DNA of 64,000 nt from Saprospiraceae bacterium (GTDB lineage: Bacteria; Bacteroidota; Bacteroidia; Chitinophagales; Saprospiraceae), in NCBI GenBank assembly GCA_958295895.1, contig CATQHI010000007.1:1-64000 (forward strand), written 5' to 3'. Both the position numbers and the translations under genes were made by a program. This document shows, one piece after another, positions 29,020 to 38,483 of the stretch. The notes under the pieces were generated by a model, which saw nothing but the letters and a program-made list of their open reading frames with translations, did no database searches and was not told the DNA's origin. How positions within the stretch are numbered: position 1 is the stretch's first letter; each line of letters starts with the position of its first letter.

Positions 29020-30156
29020 CTACACCACCACGTTGCCGGGGGTTTCACGGCCTACTTTCCTTTCTTTCTGTGCTTCGGTAGCGGAGGGGACCTCGCCGTC
29101 TTTGTACTTATAGAAGCCGTAGTGCTTCTCCTTATCGAGGGTAAGGCCGGGCCCGCCAAACCAAATGCGCCACCAGGCCTTGGGATGGCGGTAGGTGTTC
29201 ATGTCGCGGAACATGTCGACGTGCTCGTGAAAGACGAGTTTAACGGGGTTGTAACTATTGACCGGTTTTAGGATACCGTAGTTGGGCGTTTCCTGCTCGG
29301 GGCAGAAGGTGCCGAATAGGCGGTCCCAGATGATGAGGCTGGAGCCGTAGTTCTTATCCAAATATTTCTCCTCCGTAGCGTGGTGCACGCGGTGGTGGCT
29401 GGGCGTGACGAACACAAACTCGATGGGTGCCCACATGCGGTCGATAAGCTCGGTATGGATCCAGAACTGGTAGAGGACGCCGATCTGCATGCAGATAAAG
29501 AACACGAAGGGGTCGAAGCCAAGCAGGGCGGCGGGGATGAAGAAGATAACTTTGATGTGCTGCGTCCAGCTCAGGCGGAAGGACACGGTAAAGTTGTACT
29601 GCTCGGAGCTGTGGTGGGTCACGTGGGTAGCCCAGAGGAAGCGCTGCTCGTGGCTCACGCGGTGCGCCCAGTAGCGGCAAAAGTCGACGACCACGAAACA
29701 AAGCACGAAACTCCACCAGGTGGTGGGAATGTAAAGGGGAGTCAGGTTGTAAAAGAACAGGATGATCCCGAAGGTCGCGGCCTTCACCAGGGCGGTGCTG
29801 ATGAGGTTACCGACGCCTACCCCGGCGGCGGCCAGGCCGTCCTTAATGTCGTAGTTATGCTTCTCGGCGCGACTCTGCCCGGCGTGATCGGCGATGTAGG
29901 CCTTCATCTCCTCGGCGTAGGCGTTGCGGCGCTGGGTGTAGCGGACGGGGTTGTAGTCCGAGTTGGCGAAGGTGGGGGCGTAGTCGGTCAGGAAGCCGAG
30001 GGACTGAGCGGCCTCCTCGAGCTCGTGAATGTACTCGCGCCGGCGCAGGAACCACTCGACGATAGTCAGAGCCACCATGACGGGTACGGCGTAGACGATC
30101 ACCGGGGGGAACTCCAGGTTCTGGATATCGTCGAAGGTATAGAGCGGCTTGGTCAT
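29020..30156 (-). CDS. Sterol desaturase/fatty acid hydroxylase family protein
   Basis: A 378-residue integral membrane di-iron enzyme of the fatty acid hydroxylase superfamily. The histidine boxes are seen as HRVSH, HVTHHSSEQYN and HRVHHATEEKYLDKNYG. Four membrane segments can be traced, starting with PPVIVYAVPVMVALTIVEWFL. Bacterial members hydroxylate fatty acyl chains or carotenoids; the substrate here is unknown. It starts eight bases after the stop of the M28 peptidase and is probably co-transcribed. Confidence 0.9.
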   Translation of the reverse strand: MTKPLYTFDDIQNLEFPPVIVYAVPVMVALTIVEWFLRRREYIHELEEAAQSLGFLTDYAPTFANSDYNPVRYTQRRNAYAEEMKAYIADHAGQSRAEKHNYDIKDGLAAAGVGVGNLISTALVKAATFGIILFFYNLTPLYIPTTWWSFVLCFVVVDFCRYWAHRVSHEQRFLWATHVTHHSSEQYNFTVSFRLSWTQHIKVIFFIPAALLGFDPFVFFICMQIGVLYQFWIHTELIDRMWAPIEFVFVTPSHHRVHHATEEKYLDKNYGSSLIIWDRLFGTFCPEQETPNYGILKPVNSYNPVKLVFHEHVDMFRDMNTYRHPKAWWRIWFGGPGLTLDKEKHYGFYKYKDGEVPSATEAQKERKVGRETPGNVVV

Positions 30157-30163
30157 AGCAACA

Positions 30164-31682
30164 TTACTTGCGGGAGCCGTAAAGTGTTTTTCCGGCGGCC
30201 TCGTATTTATCTCCCTCCACCCAGAACGGCACGCTGTCGCGGTTGGCGATCAGGCGCGCGGCCAGGGTGAATACCTGGCAGTACTCCCTGAGGTACTGCA
30301 TGTTGATCGTCTCGGGGTTATCGACCACCTGGTGGTAGTAACGCATAATGTCATCGGAAAAGCCGGTGGTGCCCCCACTAAACGTCAGGGCGGGCACGCC
30401 GAGTGCGGCGAAGCTTACATTGTCCGAGCGGTCGAAGAGCCCCTGCTCCGGGGCCGGGTCATTGATTACTGACTTACCGAAGGCGGCGGCGGCAGCTTGC
30501 ACCTGCGGGTCGATGCCCGTACGGTTGGCGCCGATGAGGGATACGGCGGAGGTATCGTCGTAGCCGGCCCCGTCGGTATTGAAGTTGAATACCGTCTGAT
30601 CGAGGGGCACCAGTGGGTTCTCGGCGTAGTACTTGCTGCCCAGTAGTCCGAGCTCCTCACCCGTCACGGCCAGAATGATCACGGAGCGGCGGGGTGGTAC
30701 TTCGGCAAAGGCCCGGGCGGCGGCCAGCAGACTGATGGTGCCAAAGGCGTTGTCGCGCGCGCCGTTGAAAATGCTATCCTCGGCGGAGTAAAACCCTCCC
30801 CCCCTGGGCCCCTACCCCGACGTGGTCGAAGTGGGCGGTCATGAGTAGGTACTCATCCGCCAGCTCCGGGTCGCTGCCCCGTAGGATACCGCCCACGTTA
30901 CGGCTCCCCATGTCCTCTACCCGCATACCGCTACTCATCACCTGACCGGGTAGGCCGCTGGGGGCATCCTGTAGGTCATGCACCGAGGCGTTAGCGAAGT
31001 TAACAAAGCCGTAGGGGATGCTGGCCGGCTCGCTCCCGTTGCTCACGCTCATGCGCTCCCCCCCGAGGTAGCCCCGGAAGCCCTCCCAGGGATAGGGCAG
31101 GGAGTAGATCTCGAAAACCGCTACTGCACCTGCGGCCGCGGCCAGCTCGGCCTTCTGACCTATGCCCTTAAAAATTCCTTGCTGGCCGGGATCGCCCGGA
31201 ATACCGGCACGGGTAACCACGATCTTGCCCCGTACGTCGAGGTTCTCGTAGTCGTTGTGGCCGCTTTCCTCATCCACCCAGCCGTAGTTGGCGTACACGA
31301 CCTGGGCGGTAGCCTCGGCGGCCGGTCCGCGCAGCACGATGATGTCCTCGCCCAGCACGTAGGTGCTATCCCCGATGCGCAGGCTTGCCTCCAGTGGCGG
31401 GTTCACCCGGCTAAGGGGTACGGTCTGAAAGTAGCTGCTGTCGGCCCCGTTGATGGGTGCGTAGCCATAGCCCCGTAGTTGGGCGGCGATGTACTCGGCG
31501 GCTACGTCGTTGCCGATAGAGCCGGTGCGGCGACCGGCTAGGTAGTCAGAGGCCAGAAAGTACATCTGTCCGGCCAGCTCCAACCGGTCGAAGTCGAACT
31601 CGGGCAGGTTGCGATCGATGGTCTCCTGGGCGGAGACGGTCATGGCTAGTAGCAGGACAACGGGTAGGAGCAATCGGGTCAC
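30164..31682 (-). CDS. Secreted M28 family zinc peptidase with PA domain (one frameshift)
   Basis: An exported aminopeptidase-like enzyme of about 505 residues, with a GTG start and a signal peptide ending VSAQE. A protease-associated domain (about 130-250) is inserted in the M28 catalytic domain. Zinc ligands can be followed: His in TAHFDHVG, Asp in GARDNAFG, Glu pair in VTGEELGLLG, Asp in NTDGAG and His in MRYYHQVVD. The frame breaks in the C run 30798-30804, between GVGAQGG and FYSAEDSIFNGARDN. Both halves are fully conserved, so I regard the gene as intact in the organism. Confidence 0.88.
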
Positions 31683-31718
31683 GTAGCACGAATTGTAGAC
31701 GAAACGGGAGGGAATGGA

Positions 31719-32801
31719 TTAGGCAAAGGCCTCGGCGACCTCCTCGTATACGATCTCGCCGTGTACGATATTGAGGCCGGCCTTGAGACCGGGGTTCTCG
31801 TCCGTGGCCCGCTCCCATCCCTTCTGGGCGATCTGGAGAAGGTAGGGGAAGGTGGCGTTGGTCAGGGCCAGCGTACTGGTGAAGGGTACGGCACCGGGCA
31901 TATTGGCGACGCAGTAGTGGATCACGCCATCGATGACGTAGGTCGGATCCTCGTGGGTGGTGGGGTGGCAGGTCTCGATGCAGCCGCCCTGGTCGACGGC
32001 CACGTCGATCACCACGCTACCGTCGCGCATCTCGCTGAGCATCTGGCGGGTGATGAGGTGGGGGGCCTTAGCCCCGGGGATGAGCACGGCGCCAATGATC
32101 AGGTCGACGCGGTCGAGCTCGCGGCGGATGTTGTACTCGCTGCTGAAAACTAGGGTCACGTTGGCCGGAAGGATGTTAGCCAGGTAGCGCAGGCGGTCGA
32201 GGTTGATGTCCATCAGCGTGACGTTGGCGTGCAGGCCGGCAGCCATCTTGGCGGCTTCGGTACCGACTATGCCGGCGCCCAGAATGAGCACACGGGCGGG
32301 GGGTACCCCGGGTACGCCGCCGAGTAGAATACCGCGGCCTCCGGCGTGCCGTTCGAGGTACTTGGCGCCCTCCTGTACCGACATGCGGCCAGCGACCTCG
32401 CTCATGGGTACCAGCAGGGGAAGGCTACCATCGGGGGCCTTGACGGTTTCGTACGCCAGGCAGACCGCGCCGCTGTGCACCATCGCTTCGGTGAGGGGGC
32501 GGGAACTGGCGAAGTGGAAGTAGGTGAAGAGTAGCTGCCCCTCGCGTATCAGGGCGTACTCCTCCTCGATGGGTTCTTTGACCTTGACGATGGTTTCTGC
32601 CCTGGCGTATACCGATTGGATATCGGGCTGGATCTCGGCGCCAGCTTGCACATAATCGGCATCGCTGTAGCCACTGTTGGCACCGGCCTGGGTCTGTACC
32701 AGCACGGTGTGGCCGCGGCGCACGAGTTCGAGGGCACCGCCGGGGGTAAGGGCGACGCGGTTCTCGTTGTTCTTAATTTCTTTCGGGCATCCGATGATCA
32801 T
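31719..32801 (-). CDS. ald: Alanine dehydrogenase
   Basis: A 360-residue NAD-dependent enzyme interconverting alanine with pyruvate and ammonia. It begins MIIGCPKEIKNNENRVALTP, the family signature. Catalytic Lys is in VKVKEP, His in FTYFHFA and Asp in VIDVAVDQGG. The NAD site is VLILGAGIVGTEAAK. It starts a run of tightly spaced minus-strand genes extending upstream to 37.9 kb, although the functions are not obviously related. Confidence 0.95.
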   Translation of the reverse strand: MIIGCPKEIKNNENRVALTPGGALELVRRGHTVLVQTQAGANSGYSDADYVQAGAEIQPDIQSVYARAETIVKVKEPIEEEYALIREGQLLFTYFHFASSRPLTEAMVHSGAVCLAYETVKAPDGSLPLLVPMSEVAGRMSVQEGAKYLERHAGGRGILLGGVPGVPPARVLILGAGIVGTEAAKMAAGLHANVTLMDINLDRLRYLANILPANVTLVFSSEYNIRRELDRVDLIIGAVLIPGAKAPHLITRQMLSEMRDGSVVIDVAVDQGGCIETCHPTTHEDPTYVIDGVIHYCVANMPGAVPFTSTLALTNATFPYLLQIAQKGWERATDENPGLKAGLNIVHGEIVYEEVAEAFA

Positions 32802-32842
32802 GGGGGTAGGGCTTGGTTAGGGCGAAGGGGAAAAGGGATAGA

Positions 32843-33736
32843 CTACTCGGCCACGAGGGCGAGCTGGTTTTGTCCGTTGTAGGCCAGGCGACTGATGCGC
32901 TCCAGGCCGTAAAAACTTAGGTCGACTACCTCGCGCCAGGTGCCGGTACCGTTTGCAGGGTCGAGGCGGTAGAGGCGACTGCCGCTGCCGGCCAGGAAGG
33001 TACCGTCGGGGAGTAGGATGAAGTCCTCGGTCTCGGGGGCCATGGGGGCAATGACGCGGGGGGCTTCCTCCAGGCGGTAGAGGTTTTGTTCGACTAGGTT
33101 GTAGGGTACGCTGCTCTTATCGACGTAGACCAGGTTACCGTTATTTAGCCGTGTGAAGGACCGACCGGTATTCGTGGCCAGGGTGCGGGGGGCGTCGCCG
33201 CTGGTGGAGGCTAGGACCAGCTGATTTGGACTGGCATTGATAAAGAGCGCAAGCTGCGCGTTGTTGAGCCACTCGTAGTAGCCCACGCCGTTGGTGCCGG
33301 GCAGCACCGGTGTGCCGTTGTCGGATAGATCGGCCGGAAACTCCCAGAGGCGCAGCACGGTATCCTGACCTACGTACTCCTGCCGCACGGCCGAAAACTG
33401 GCTACCACCGGTCATCTTCTTGGGGCTGTACTCACCCGCCTCGGTGTCGGTGAGGCGCTGGCGGGTATTGTTGCTCAGATCGAAACGGTACACATCGGGC
33501 TGCGCCATGTCCGGCAGCGTGACGGAGGCGTAGAGGATGTTGCGGTCCGCCCAGTTGGGGTGATTGTTGTAGCCCGTGGGATTGAAGGCGGAGAGGTAGC
33601 GCGGATTATTTACCGTGAGTGAGGTATCGTTCATGCGCACGTCGAAAACATAGAGCTGGGTCCGCGGGGCTTGCGCCTTCACGCCTGCGGTGGCAGTTAA
33701 ACAGATAGCGAGGCAGAGCAGAAGGCAGCGGATCAT
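32843..33736 (-). CDS. Secreted beta-propeller-like protein
   Basis: A 297-residue protein with a signal peptide (MIRCLLLCLAICLTATAGVKAQ). The mature part has repeated units such as YLSAFNPTGYNNHPNWADRN and VYRFDLSNNTRQRLTDTEAGE, typical of TolB/DPP-IV-like WD40 propellers (blades with D-x-N-x-x-R). I chose the ATG at 33736 because it gives a clean signal peptide. A TATCTTTA at 33765-33772 on the minus strand is one base off the -7 consensus. No catalytic residues are seen; a binding role is likely. Confidence 0.75.
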   Translation of the reverse strand: MIRCLLLCLAICLTATAGVKAQAPRTQLYVFDVRMNDTSLTVNNPRYLSAFNPTGYNNHPNWADRNILYASVTLPDMAQPDVYRFDLSNNTRQRLTDTEAGEYSPKKMTGGSQFSAVRQEYVGQDTVLRLWEFPADLSDNGTPVLPGTNGVGYYEWLNNAQLALFINASPNQLVLASTSGDAPRTLATNTGRSFTRLNNGNLVYVDKSSVPYNLVEQNLYRLEEAPRVIAPMAPETEDFILLPDGTFLAGSGSRLYRLDPANGTGTWREVVDLSFYGLERISRLAYNGQNQLALVAE

Positions 33737-33781
33737 GCACGGAGGCTTTGGGAAAACGAGGGGGTAAAGATAACGCAAGGG

Positions 33782-34462
33782 CTACGGCTCGGCGAGTAAA
33801 TCGCGCATGGTGTATACCCCCCGGCGACCGGGTAGCCAGCGGGCGGCGGTCAGGGCACCCCGGGCGAAGCCCTCGCGGGAGTGCGCCGTGTGGGTCAACT
33901 CCAGGGTGTCGATCGGGGAGTGGAACCGGAGGAGGTGGGTACCGGGCACGTCGGGCTCCCGGTGGGAGGTGATGGGAACAGCATAGCCTAGCGCACCGCG
34001 AACTTCCTCCGCCAGCGTCAGCGCGGTACCCGAGGGGGCGTCGAGCTTCTCGGTGTGGTGGGTCTCCTCAATGGTGGCGGTGTAGCCCGACTGCTGGTGC
34101 AGGGCGGCGGCCAACTGACGGGCGGCGGCAAAGAAAATATTGACCCCAACGCTAAAGTTGGAGGCCCAGAAGAGTGCACCGCCAGTGGCCTCTACCCGCT
34201 CCGTGACCTTATCTAGGCGATCTAGCCAGCCCGTAGTACCGACTACCAGGGGAATGCCCGCATCCAACACCCATTCGATATTAGCCACCGCCGCATCCGG
34301 GCGCGAGAACTCGATGGCTACCTCGGCGGTCCGGAGCTGCTCCCGGGTGATGTGGTCGCGGTTATCGGCGTCGATGCGCAGCACCACCTCGTCACCCGCT
34401 TCTGTAGCCAGGCGGTCGATGTAACGGCCCATCTTACCGTAGCCCAGTAATGCGATCCTCAT
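33782..34462 (-). CDS. dapB: 4-hydroxy-tetrahydrodipicolinate reductase
   Basis: DapB reduces the dihydrodipicolinate precursor in lysine and diaminopimelate synthesis. The 226 residues begin MRIALLGYGKMGRYI, the nucleotide-binding loop. The catalytic region EETHHTEKLDAPSGTAL contains the histidine pair and lysine. It is shorter than the E. coli enzyme, as usual in Bacteroidetes. The ATG at 34462 is preferred: a TTG nine bases earlier falls in a promoter-like TATTTTG (34469-34475). Confidence 0.94.
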   Translation of the reverse strand: MRIALLGYGKMGRYIDRLATEAGDEVVLRIDADNRDHITREQLRTAEVAIEFSRPDAAVANIEWVLDAGIPLVVGTTGWLDRLDKVTERVEATGGALFWASNFSVGVNIFFAAARQLAAALHQQSGYTATIEETHHTEKLDAPSGTALTLAEEVRGALGYAVPITSHREPDVPGTHLLRFHSPIDTLELTHTAHSREGFARGALTAARWLPGRRGVYTMRDLLAEP

Positions 34463-34477
34463 GCCCGCCAAAATACG

Positions 34478-35977
34478 CTAGACCAGGGAGAGCACCCCCT
34501 TGAGGGGAATGGGCAGCCACTCCGGACGGCTGTTGAGTTCGTAGGCTACCTCGTATACTGCCTTCTCCAGGATGAATAGATCGAGCAGTGCCCGGCGGTC
34601 CCCGTCGTCGGCGGGCAGGAAGCTAGCGTCGCCACAGGCATCGAAGTAGGCATCTAGGTACGCATCACTCACCGTGCGGTACCACACCTCGGCCCGTTGG
34701 CTCAGGTCACGGCCGCCGTAGCGCTCCGGGTTCAGCAGCAACTGCCCCTGGGCGGCGTAGTGAAAGGAGCGGACCATGCCCCCGACGTCCTTCAGCGGCG
34801 GACGCTTCCGCCGCCGCTCCGGAATGGTCAGTAGCGGCTCGCCCTCGAAGTCGATGATGTAAAAATCGTCATCGGTATATAGCACTTGGCCCAGGTGGTA
34901 ATCGCCATGGATACGGGTCAGCTGGGCCGTCAGCGGCCGGTCGCGCAGGGCACCGAGCTGTTGCTCCAGGTGCCGGCGGGCACCGAGCACCTCGCGGGCC
35001 AGCGACTGCCTGGACTCCCCTAGTTCGGAGAGTCGACTTTCCAGTTGGGTGAACTGCCGGTCGAGCAGCCTGAGGGCGGCCTGGGTAATCTCCCCCCGGT
35101 ACTCAGCGGTCAGGGGCTCGGGCACCAGATCCGGTCGGTCCTCCCCCGCGGAGGCCAGCGCCCGGTGCATTTCGGCGGTGCGCCGGCCCAGGAGACGCGC
35201 CCGAGCCAGGGTTTCTTCGTCGACCCCGTCGTCGTCGCCGGCGAAGTAGCGCTCCGTCAGGTCCTGGAAAAGCGACCAGGCATCCCCCCGGTTGTCCACC
35301 TTGCCGGACATCAGGCCCAGGTTCAGGTAGTGGTCGGATTCCATGTCTCCGATCCCGAGGCTACCACCGTAGGGGGGGCAGTGGTGGAAATCCGTCCGCT
35401 CGCTCAGAAAGCGGACCAACTCCAGATCGGGATTTAGCCCCGGATCGAGCTTGCGGAACAGCTTAAAGAAGAAGCTATCGTTGTAGATGATGGCGGTATT
35501 GCTCGTATCGACGGCCGGCACCACGCTTTCCGCCTCCTCGCTGGCGTGCGTCAGCACGCGACCGGCCTCGGCCTTCAGCCCCGATGCCCGTTCCTCACTG
35601 CAGAATACCAGTTTATACAGGGCGGCCCGGAAGTCAGCCCGCGGCACGGCATCGGCCAGTAGCCCGGTTTCGGTGATCTCCCCCAGGATCAGTCCCGGAT
35701 GCTTAGTTTGGTAAAAGGCCCGCTGCTCGGTGCCTACGTTGAGGGAAAGGGGCAGTTGGTAGAGCTCGCGGCTGGCGTCGGAAAAGTGCACCTCGACCAG
35801 GGCAATACCTGCGTTCTCCAGCACGGGGTGAAAGGCCTGCACCCGCGTGCCCGCCACGGTCTTACCCTTGCTGGTAAACCAGCGCTGCTGCGGCAGGTAG
35901 GCGGGTAGCAGCATGGTGGTGAAGGCTTCGAGAAACTCGGAATCGGCGAAGAGGTCAGCGAGGTGGCTGTGGGGCAT
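34478..35977 (-). CDS. Maltokinase-like phosphotransferase
   Basis: A 499-residue protein of the maltokinase (Mak/Pep2) group, which makes maltose 1-phosphate for the GlgE glucan pathway. The N-terminal cap domain contains the characteristic LLPAYLPQQRWFTSKGK. The aminoglycoside-phosphotransferase-like C-lobe has the catalytic RIHGDYHLGQVL and the metal-binding YIIDFEGEP. The trehalose synthase and GlgE genes normally next to it are absent from the window. It is separated from dapB by 15 bases. Confidence 0.85.
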   Translation of the reverse strand: MPHSHLADLFADSEFLEAFTTMLLPAYLPQQRWFTSKGKTVAGTRVQAFHPVLENAGIALVEVHFSDASRELYQLPLSLNVGTEQRAFYQTKHPGLILGEITETGLLADAVPRADFRAALYKLVFCSEERASGLKAEAGRVLTHASEEAESVVPAVDTSNTAIIYNDSFFFKLFRKLDPGLNPDLELVRFLSERTDFHHCPPYGGSLGIGDMESDHYLNLGLMSGKVDNRGDAWSLFQDLTERYFAGDDDGVDEETLARARLLGRRTAEMHRALASAGEDRPDLVPEPLTAEYRGEITQAALRLLDRQFTQLESRLSELGESRQSLAREVLGARRHLEQQLGALRDRPLTAQLTRIHGDYHLGQVLYTDDDFYIIDFEGEPLLTIPERRRKRPPLKDVGGMVRSFHYAAQGQLLLNPERYGGRDLSQRAEVWYRTVSDAYLDAYFDACGDASFLPADDGDRRALLDLFILEKAVYEVAYELNSRPEWLPIPLKGVLSLV

Positions 35978-36007
35978 GGGGGTGGGGGTGGTTGAATTAC
36001 TGCAATA

Positions 36008-36442
36008 CTACTGAGCGGCCTTGATGAGGGTGTACATGCGCTGGATGTCGTAGCGGTTGGCCGGGAAGGCCCAATTGCGGCGGTCGCGGGTCTGGAGGAG
36101 GAGGACGCGCTCGCCGCTGTTGAGCCCAAATCCCATCGCCTCCAGTCGCACATTGGCCAGGCGCGGCAGGGGCTGCACCTCATTTCCAATCGTGATCTCG
36201 GCCGGAGCGATGGTCACCGTCGGATACTTAAAGGTAGTCCAGAACGCCCCCAGGAAGGCCATCAGGGCCAGCAAGCCACCGAAGTAAGCCAGCATGGGCA
36301 GCAGCACGCGCCGCCGCGGATCGGTGTGCTGCTGCTTACTGGCGCGCAGTCCGAGGTAGACCATCAGCGCGATCAGCGCTCCGCAGACCGCCATGGTCAG
36401 GTACAGATCGCCGAGCTCGGGGTCGAAGGAGGCCGGTTCCAT
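36008..36442 (-). CDS. Small membrane protein of unknown function
   Basis: A 144-residue protein with two membrane helices (about 15-33 and 48-68) followed by a soluble region of about 75 residues that looks like a small PH-like beta domain (ITIGNEVQPLPRLANVRLEAMGFGLNSGERVLLLQT). It abuts the thioredoxin-like gene with no spacing, so the two are probably translated from one mRNA. No family is recognised. Confidence 0.65.
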   Translation of the reverse strand: MEPASFDPELGDLYLTMAVCGALIALMVYLGLRASKQQHTDPRRRVLLPMLAYFGGLLALMAFLGAFWTTFKYPTVTIAPAEITIGNEVQPLPRLANVRLEAMGFGLNSGERVLLLQTRDRRNWAFPANRYDIQRMYTLIKAAQ

Positions 36443-37885
36443 CTACTTGCCGGCCGCGGCGGCGGCAGCTTTCGCATTTTCCAGATTGGTGAGCACCTCG
36501 TCCAGCTGCTCGGCCCCGATGCGCTTACTCAGTATTTGCTTGTTGCGGTCCAGCAAGAAGATGCTCGGCGTACTCTTGATGTCGTACGACTTGTAATAGC
36601 GCTGGTAGGGGTCGGCCACCTGCACCCAGTCGCCCGTCTGCTGCTCGTCGACGTAGTCCCAGCACTTACCGAGCTCATCCTCGCCCTTGGTACAGACGGA
36701 GAAGATCTTCACCCCCCTATCCTTCCATTTGGCGTAGAAGTCCTTCATGTAGGGCGTCGATTTCTTGCAGGCCGGGCAGTCGTAGCGCCAGAAGTACAGT
36801 ACCGTGTAGTCGGCATCCACGTCGTAGAGCGTGGTCGGCTCCCCGGCCCGGGTGACCATCTTCAGGTCGGGGGCGGTCTGGCCGATCAGCAGGGGGCGTA
36901 GCCGGTCGGTGGTTTCGATCATCTTGGCAATCTGCTCCTCGTCACTCCAGTAGGCCTTGCCCGTGCGGTAGTAGGCATCCACTAGGTGCACGTAGAGGGC
37001 GTCCATGCCGACGATGTTACTCGCCGCGGCCTCGTTGGTGAAGTGCACGGTGAAAAACTTGAAGGCTTCACCCTGGGGATCGAATTTTGAGAGCACGAAG
37101 TCGATGGCCTTCGCCAGGGTATCCGGGTGGCGGACCTGTAGCGTATTGACGTAGTAGTTGACCCGCTCGAAAAAGAAGGGGGTACGCAGCAGGCGCTCGT
37201 CGTTCAGGTCTAGCCCATCGAAATAGTGCTCCTGCAACCACCGCCACTGTAGCTCCCGGCGCGACTCCTGGTCGGCTACGTCAGCGAAATCCGGGGGTAG
37301 GGCCGGCCGGTTAGCCCTGATGATGGCCGACACGAAGGCATCCGGGTGATCAGCAATCACCTCGGCCTGATAGGCCTTCACTTCCGCATCCAGGGCTTCC
37401 ATCTCGGCACGCACTTGGGCCGCGGTCGCCGGTGCAAGGGTAGTATCCGCCAGCTGCTCGCGCAAGGGGGCACTCTCCCGCTGCTTTTCGTCTAGATAAC
37501 CCAGGTACCCATAGAAGAGCGTATTCTCCTCGCTGCCCTCCACATCCATGTCGTTCAGTTCACCCAGTTTGGTGCGAAAGCGCATCTTCTGGTCGGCATC
37601 ATCCCCCACTAGCAACTGGAAGTACTCGTTGTTGGGGCTCAGCACCATGATGTAAATGCCACGGGGCAGACCGGCCGTATCGCTCGCAAAGACATACTCG
37701 CCGGCATCGTCGCGGTAGGCCGTATCGACGATGTACTGGTTGTCGAGCAGATAATAGCCGAGGGTGAGGATATCCTGCTCGTACCCTTCGATACCGACCG
37801 TGATCCGGTAGCTTCCTCCCGCTTCGGGCTGGGCGGCAAGGGAAAGGGAGGTAAACAGACCGAGCAGCAGGAGAAAACGATACAT
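36443..37885 (-). CDS. Exported thioredoxin-like protein (DUF4369/DUF5106 type)
   Basis: A 480-residue protein with a signal peptide (MYRFLLLLGLFTSLSLAAQ), an N-terminal beta domain of the DUF4369 type (YRITVGIEGYEQDILTLGYYL), a helical middle domain (about 150-330) and a C-terminal thioredoxin/TlpA-like domain with the redox motif FWRYDCPACKKSTPYM (CPAC). Such Bacteroidetes proteins reduce or isomerise disulfides in the periplasm. The ATG at 37885 gives the signal peptide and lies 19 bases after a TAnnTTTG element. Confidence 0.85.
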   Translation of the reverse strand: MYRFLLLLGLFTSLSLAAQPEAGGSYRITVGIEGYEQDILTLGYYLLDNQYIVDTAYRDDAGEYVFASDTAGLPRGIYIMVLSPNNEYFQLLVGDDADQKMRFRTKLGELNDMDVEGSEENTLFYGYLGYLDEKQRESAPLREQLADTTLAPATAAQVRAEMEALDAEVKAYQAEVIADHPDAFVSAIIRANRPALPPDFADVADQESRRELQWRWLQEHYFDGLDLNDERLLRTPFFFERVNYYVNTLQVRHPDTLAKAIDFVLSKFDPQGEAFKFFTVHFTNEAAASNIVGMDALYVHLVDAYYRTGKAYWSDEEQIAKMIETTDRLRPLLIGQTAPDLKMVTRAGEPTTLYDVDADYTVLYFWRYDCPACKKSTPYMKDFYAKWKDRGVKIFSVCTKGEDELGKCWDYVDEQQTGDWVQVADPYQRYYKSYDIKSTPSIFLLDRNKQILSKRIGAEQLDEVLTNLENAKAAAAAAGK

Positions 37886-37904
37886 AAGGTACGGTTGGGA
37901 CTCA

Positions 37905-37912
37905 CAAAGGTA
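37905..37912 (-). promoter_or_regulatory. -7 promoter element for the thioredoxin-like gene
   Basis: The minus strand reads TACCTTTG (TAnnTTTG), 19 bases before the ATG at 37885. It heads the minus-strand gene run from 37.9 down to 31.7 kb. Confidence 0.55.
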
Positions 37913-38006
37913 AGCCGGGGTGGGAAGCGAACACCTAGAATAGTGCTTTCGTTGGGTAAACGTCCGCCCGCCGGGCTTTTTGTACATCCTTTAACTTCTC
38001 CCAACC

Positions 38007-38483
38007 ATGCGCACTTTCACTGCCTTTACCGGAATTACCCCCGAAAACTCCCGCTACCGCAATTCCGATCACCTCTTCGATATCCAGCGCCGCCGGCTTT
38101 ACGGCGATCAGACGATGGACGGCGATTTTGAGTTCAGCATACCGGGTGCCAATATCACCGAAGTCGACGAGGAAGACCGCGGTGGCTACCTGATCGAACT
38201 GGCCGCCCCCGGCTACGAAAAGGAAGACTTTCACGTCAGCGTCCATAATGACGTGATGACCATCAAGGGCGAGCTGCACCCCGACCGCGTACGCTCCCAC
38301 GATTCCTACCACCGGCGCGAGCACAACTACCACACCTTCACCCGCAGCTTCAGCCTGCCCGACAGCGTGGATGAGGACAACATTACGGCCAAGTATACCA
38401 ACGGCATCCTGCACGTCTTCGTCCCCGTGCTCAAACCCGTCGAGCAGACCCAGACGCCCCGCCGCATCGAGGTAGGCGCCTAG
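38007..38483 (+). CDS. Hsp20/alpha-crystallin small heat shock protein
   Basis: A 158-residue ATP-independent chaperone that holds unfolding proteins. The alpha-crystallin domain spans about 50-145: YLIELAAPGYEKEDFHVSVHNDVMTIKGEL, then FTRSFSLPDSVDEDNITAKYTNGILHVFVP, with the A-x-x-x-N-G-[IL]-L signature. Its last four bases overlap the convergent aroB. No heat-shock operator is recognisable in the 120-base gap upstream. Confidence 0.94.
   Translation: MRTFTAFTGITPENSRYRNSDHLFDIQRRRLYGDQTMDGDFEFSIPGANITEVDEEDRGGYLIELAAPGYEKEDFHVSVHNDVMTIKGELHPDRVRSHDSYHRREHNYHTFTRSFSLPDSVDEDNITAKYTNGILHVFVPVLKPVEQTQTPRRIEVGA

Noticed and set aside
29380-30270. A 296-codon plus-strand frame opposite the fatty acid hydroxylase
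   Set aside because: Antisense to a gene with intact histidine boxes; rich in Gly, Val and His as expected for a mirror frame.
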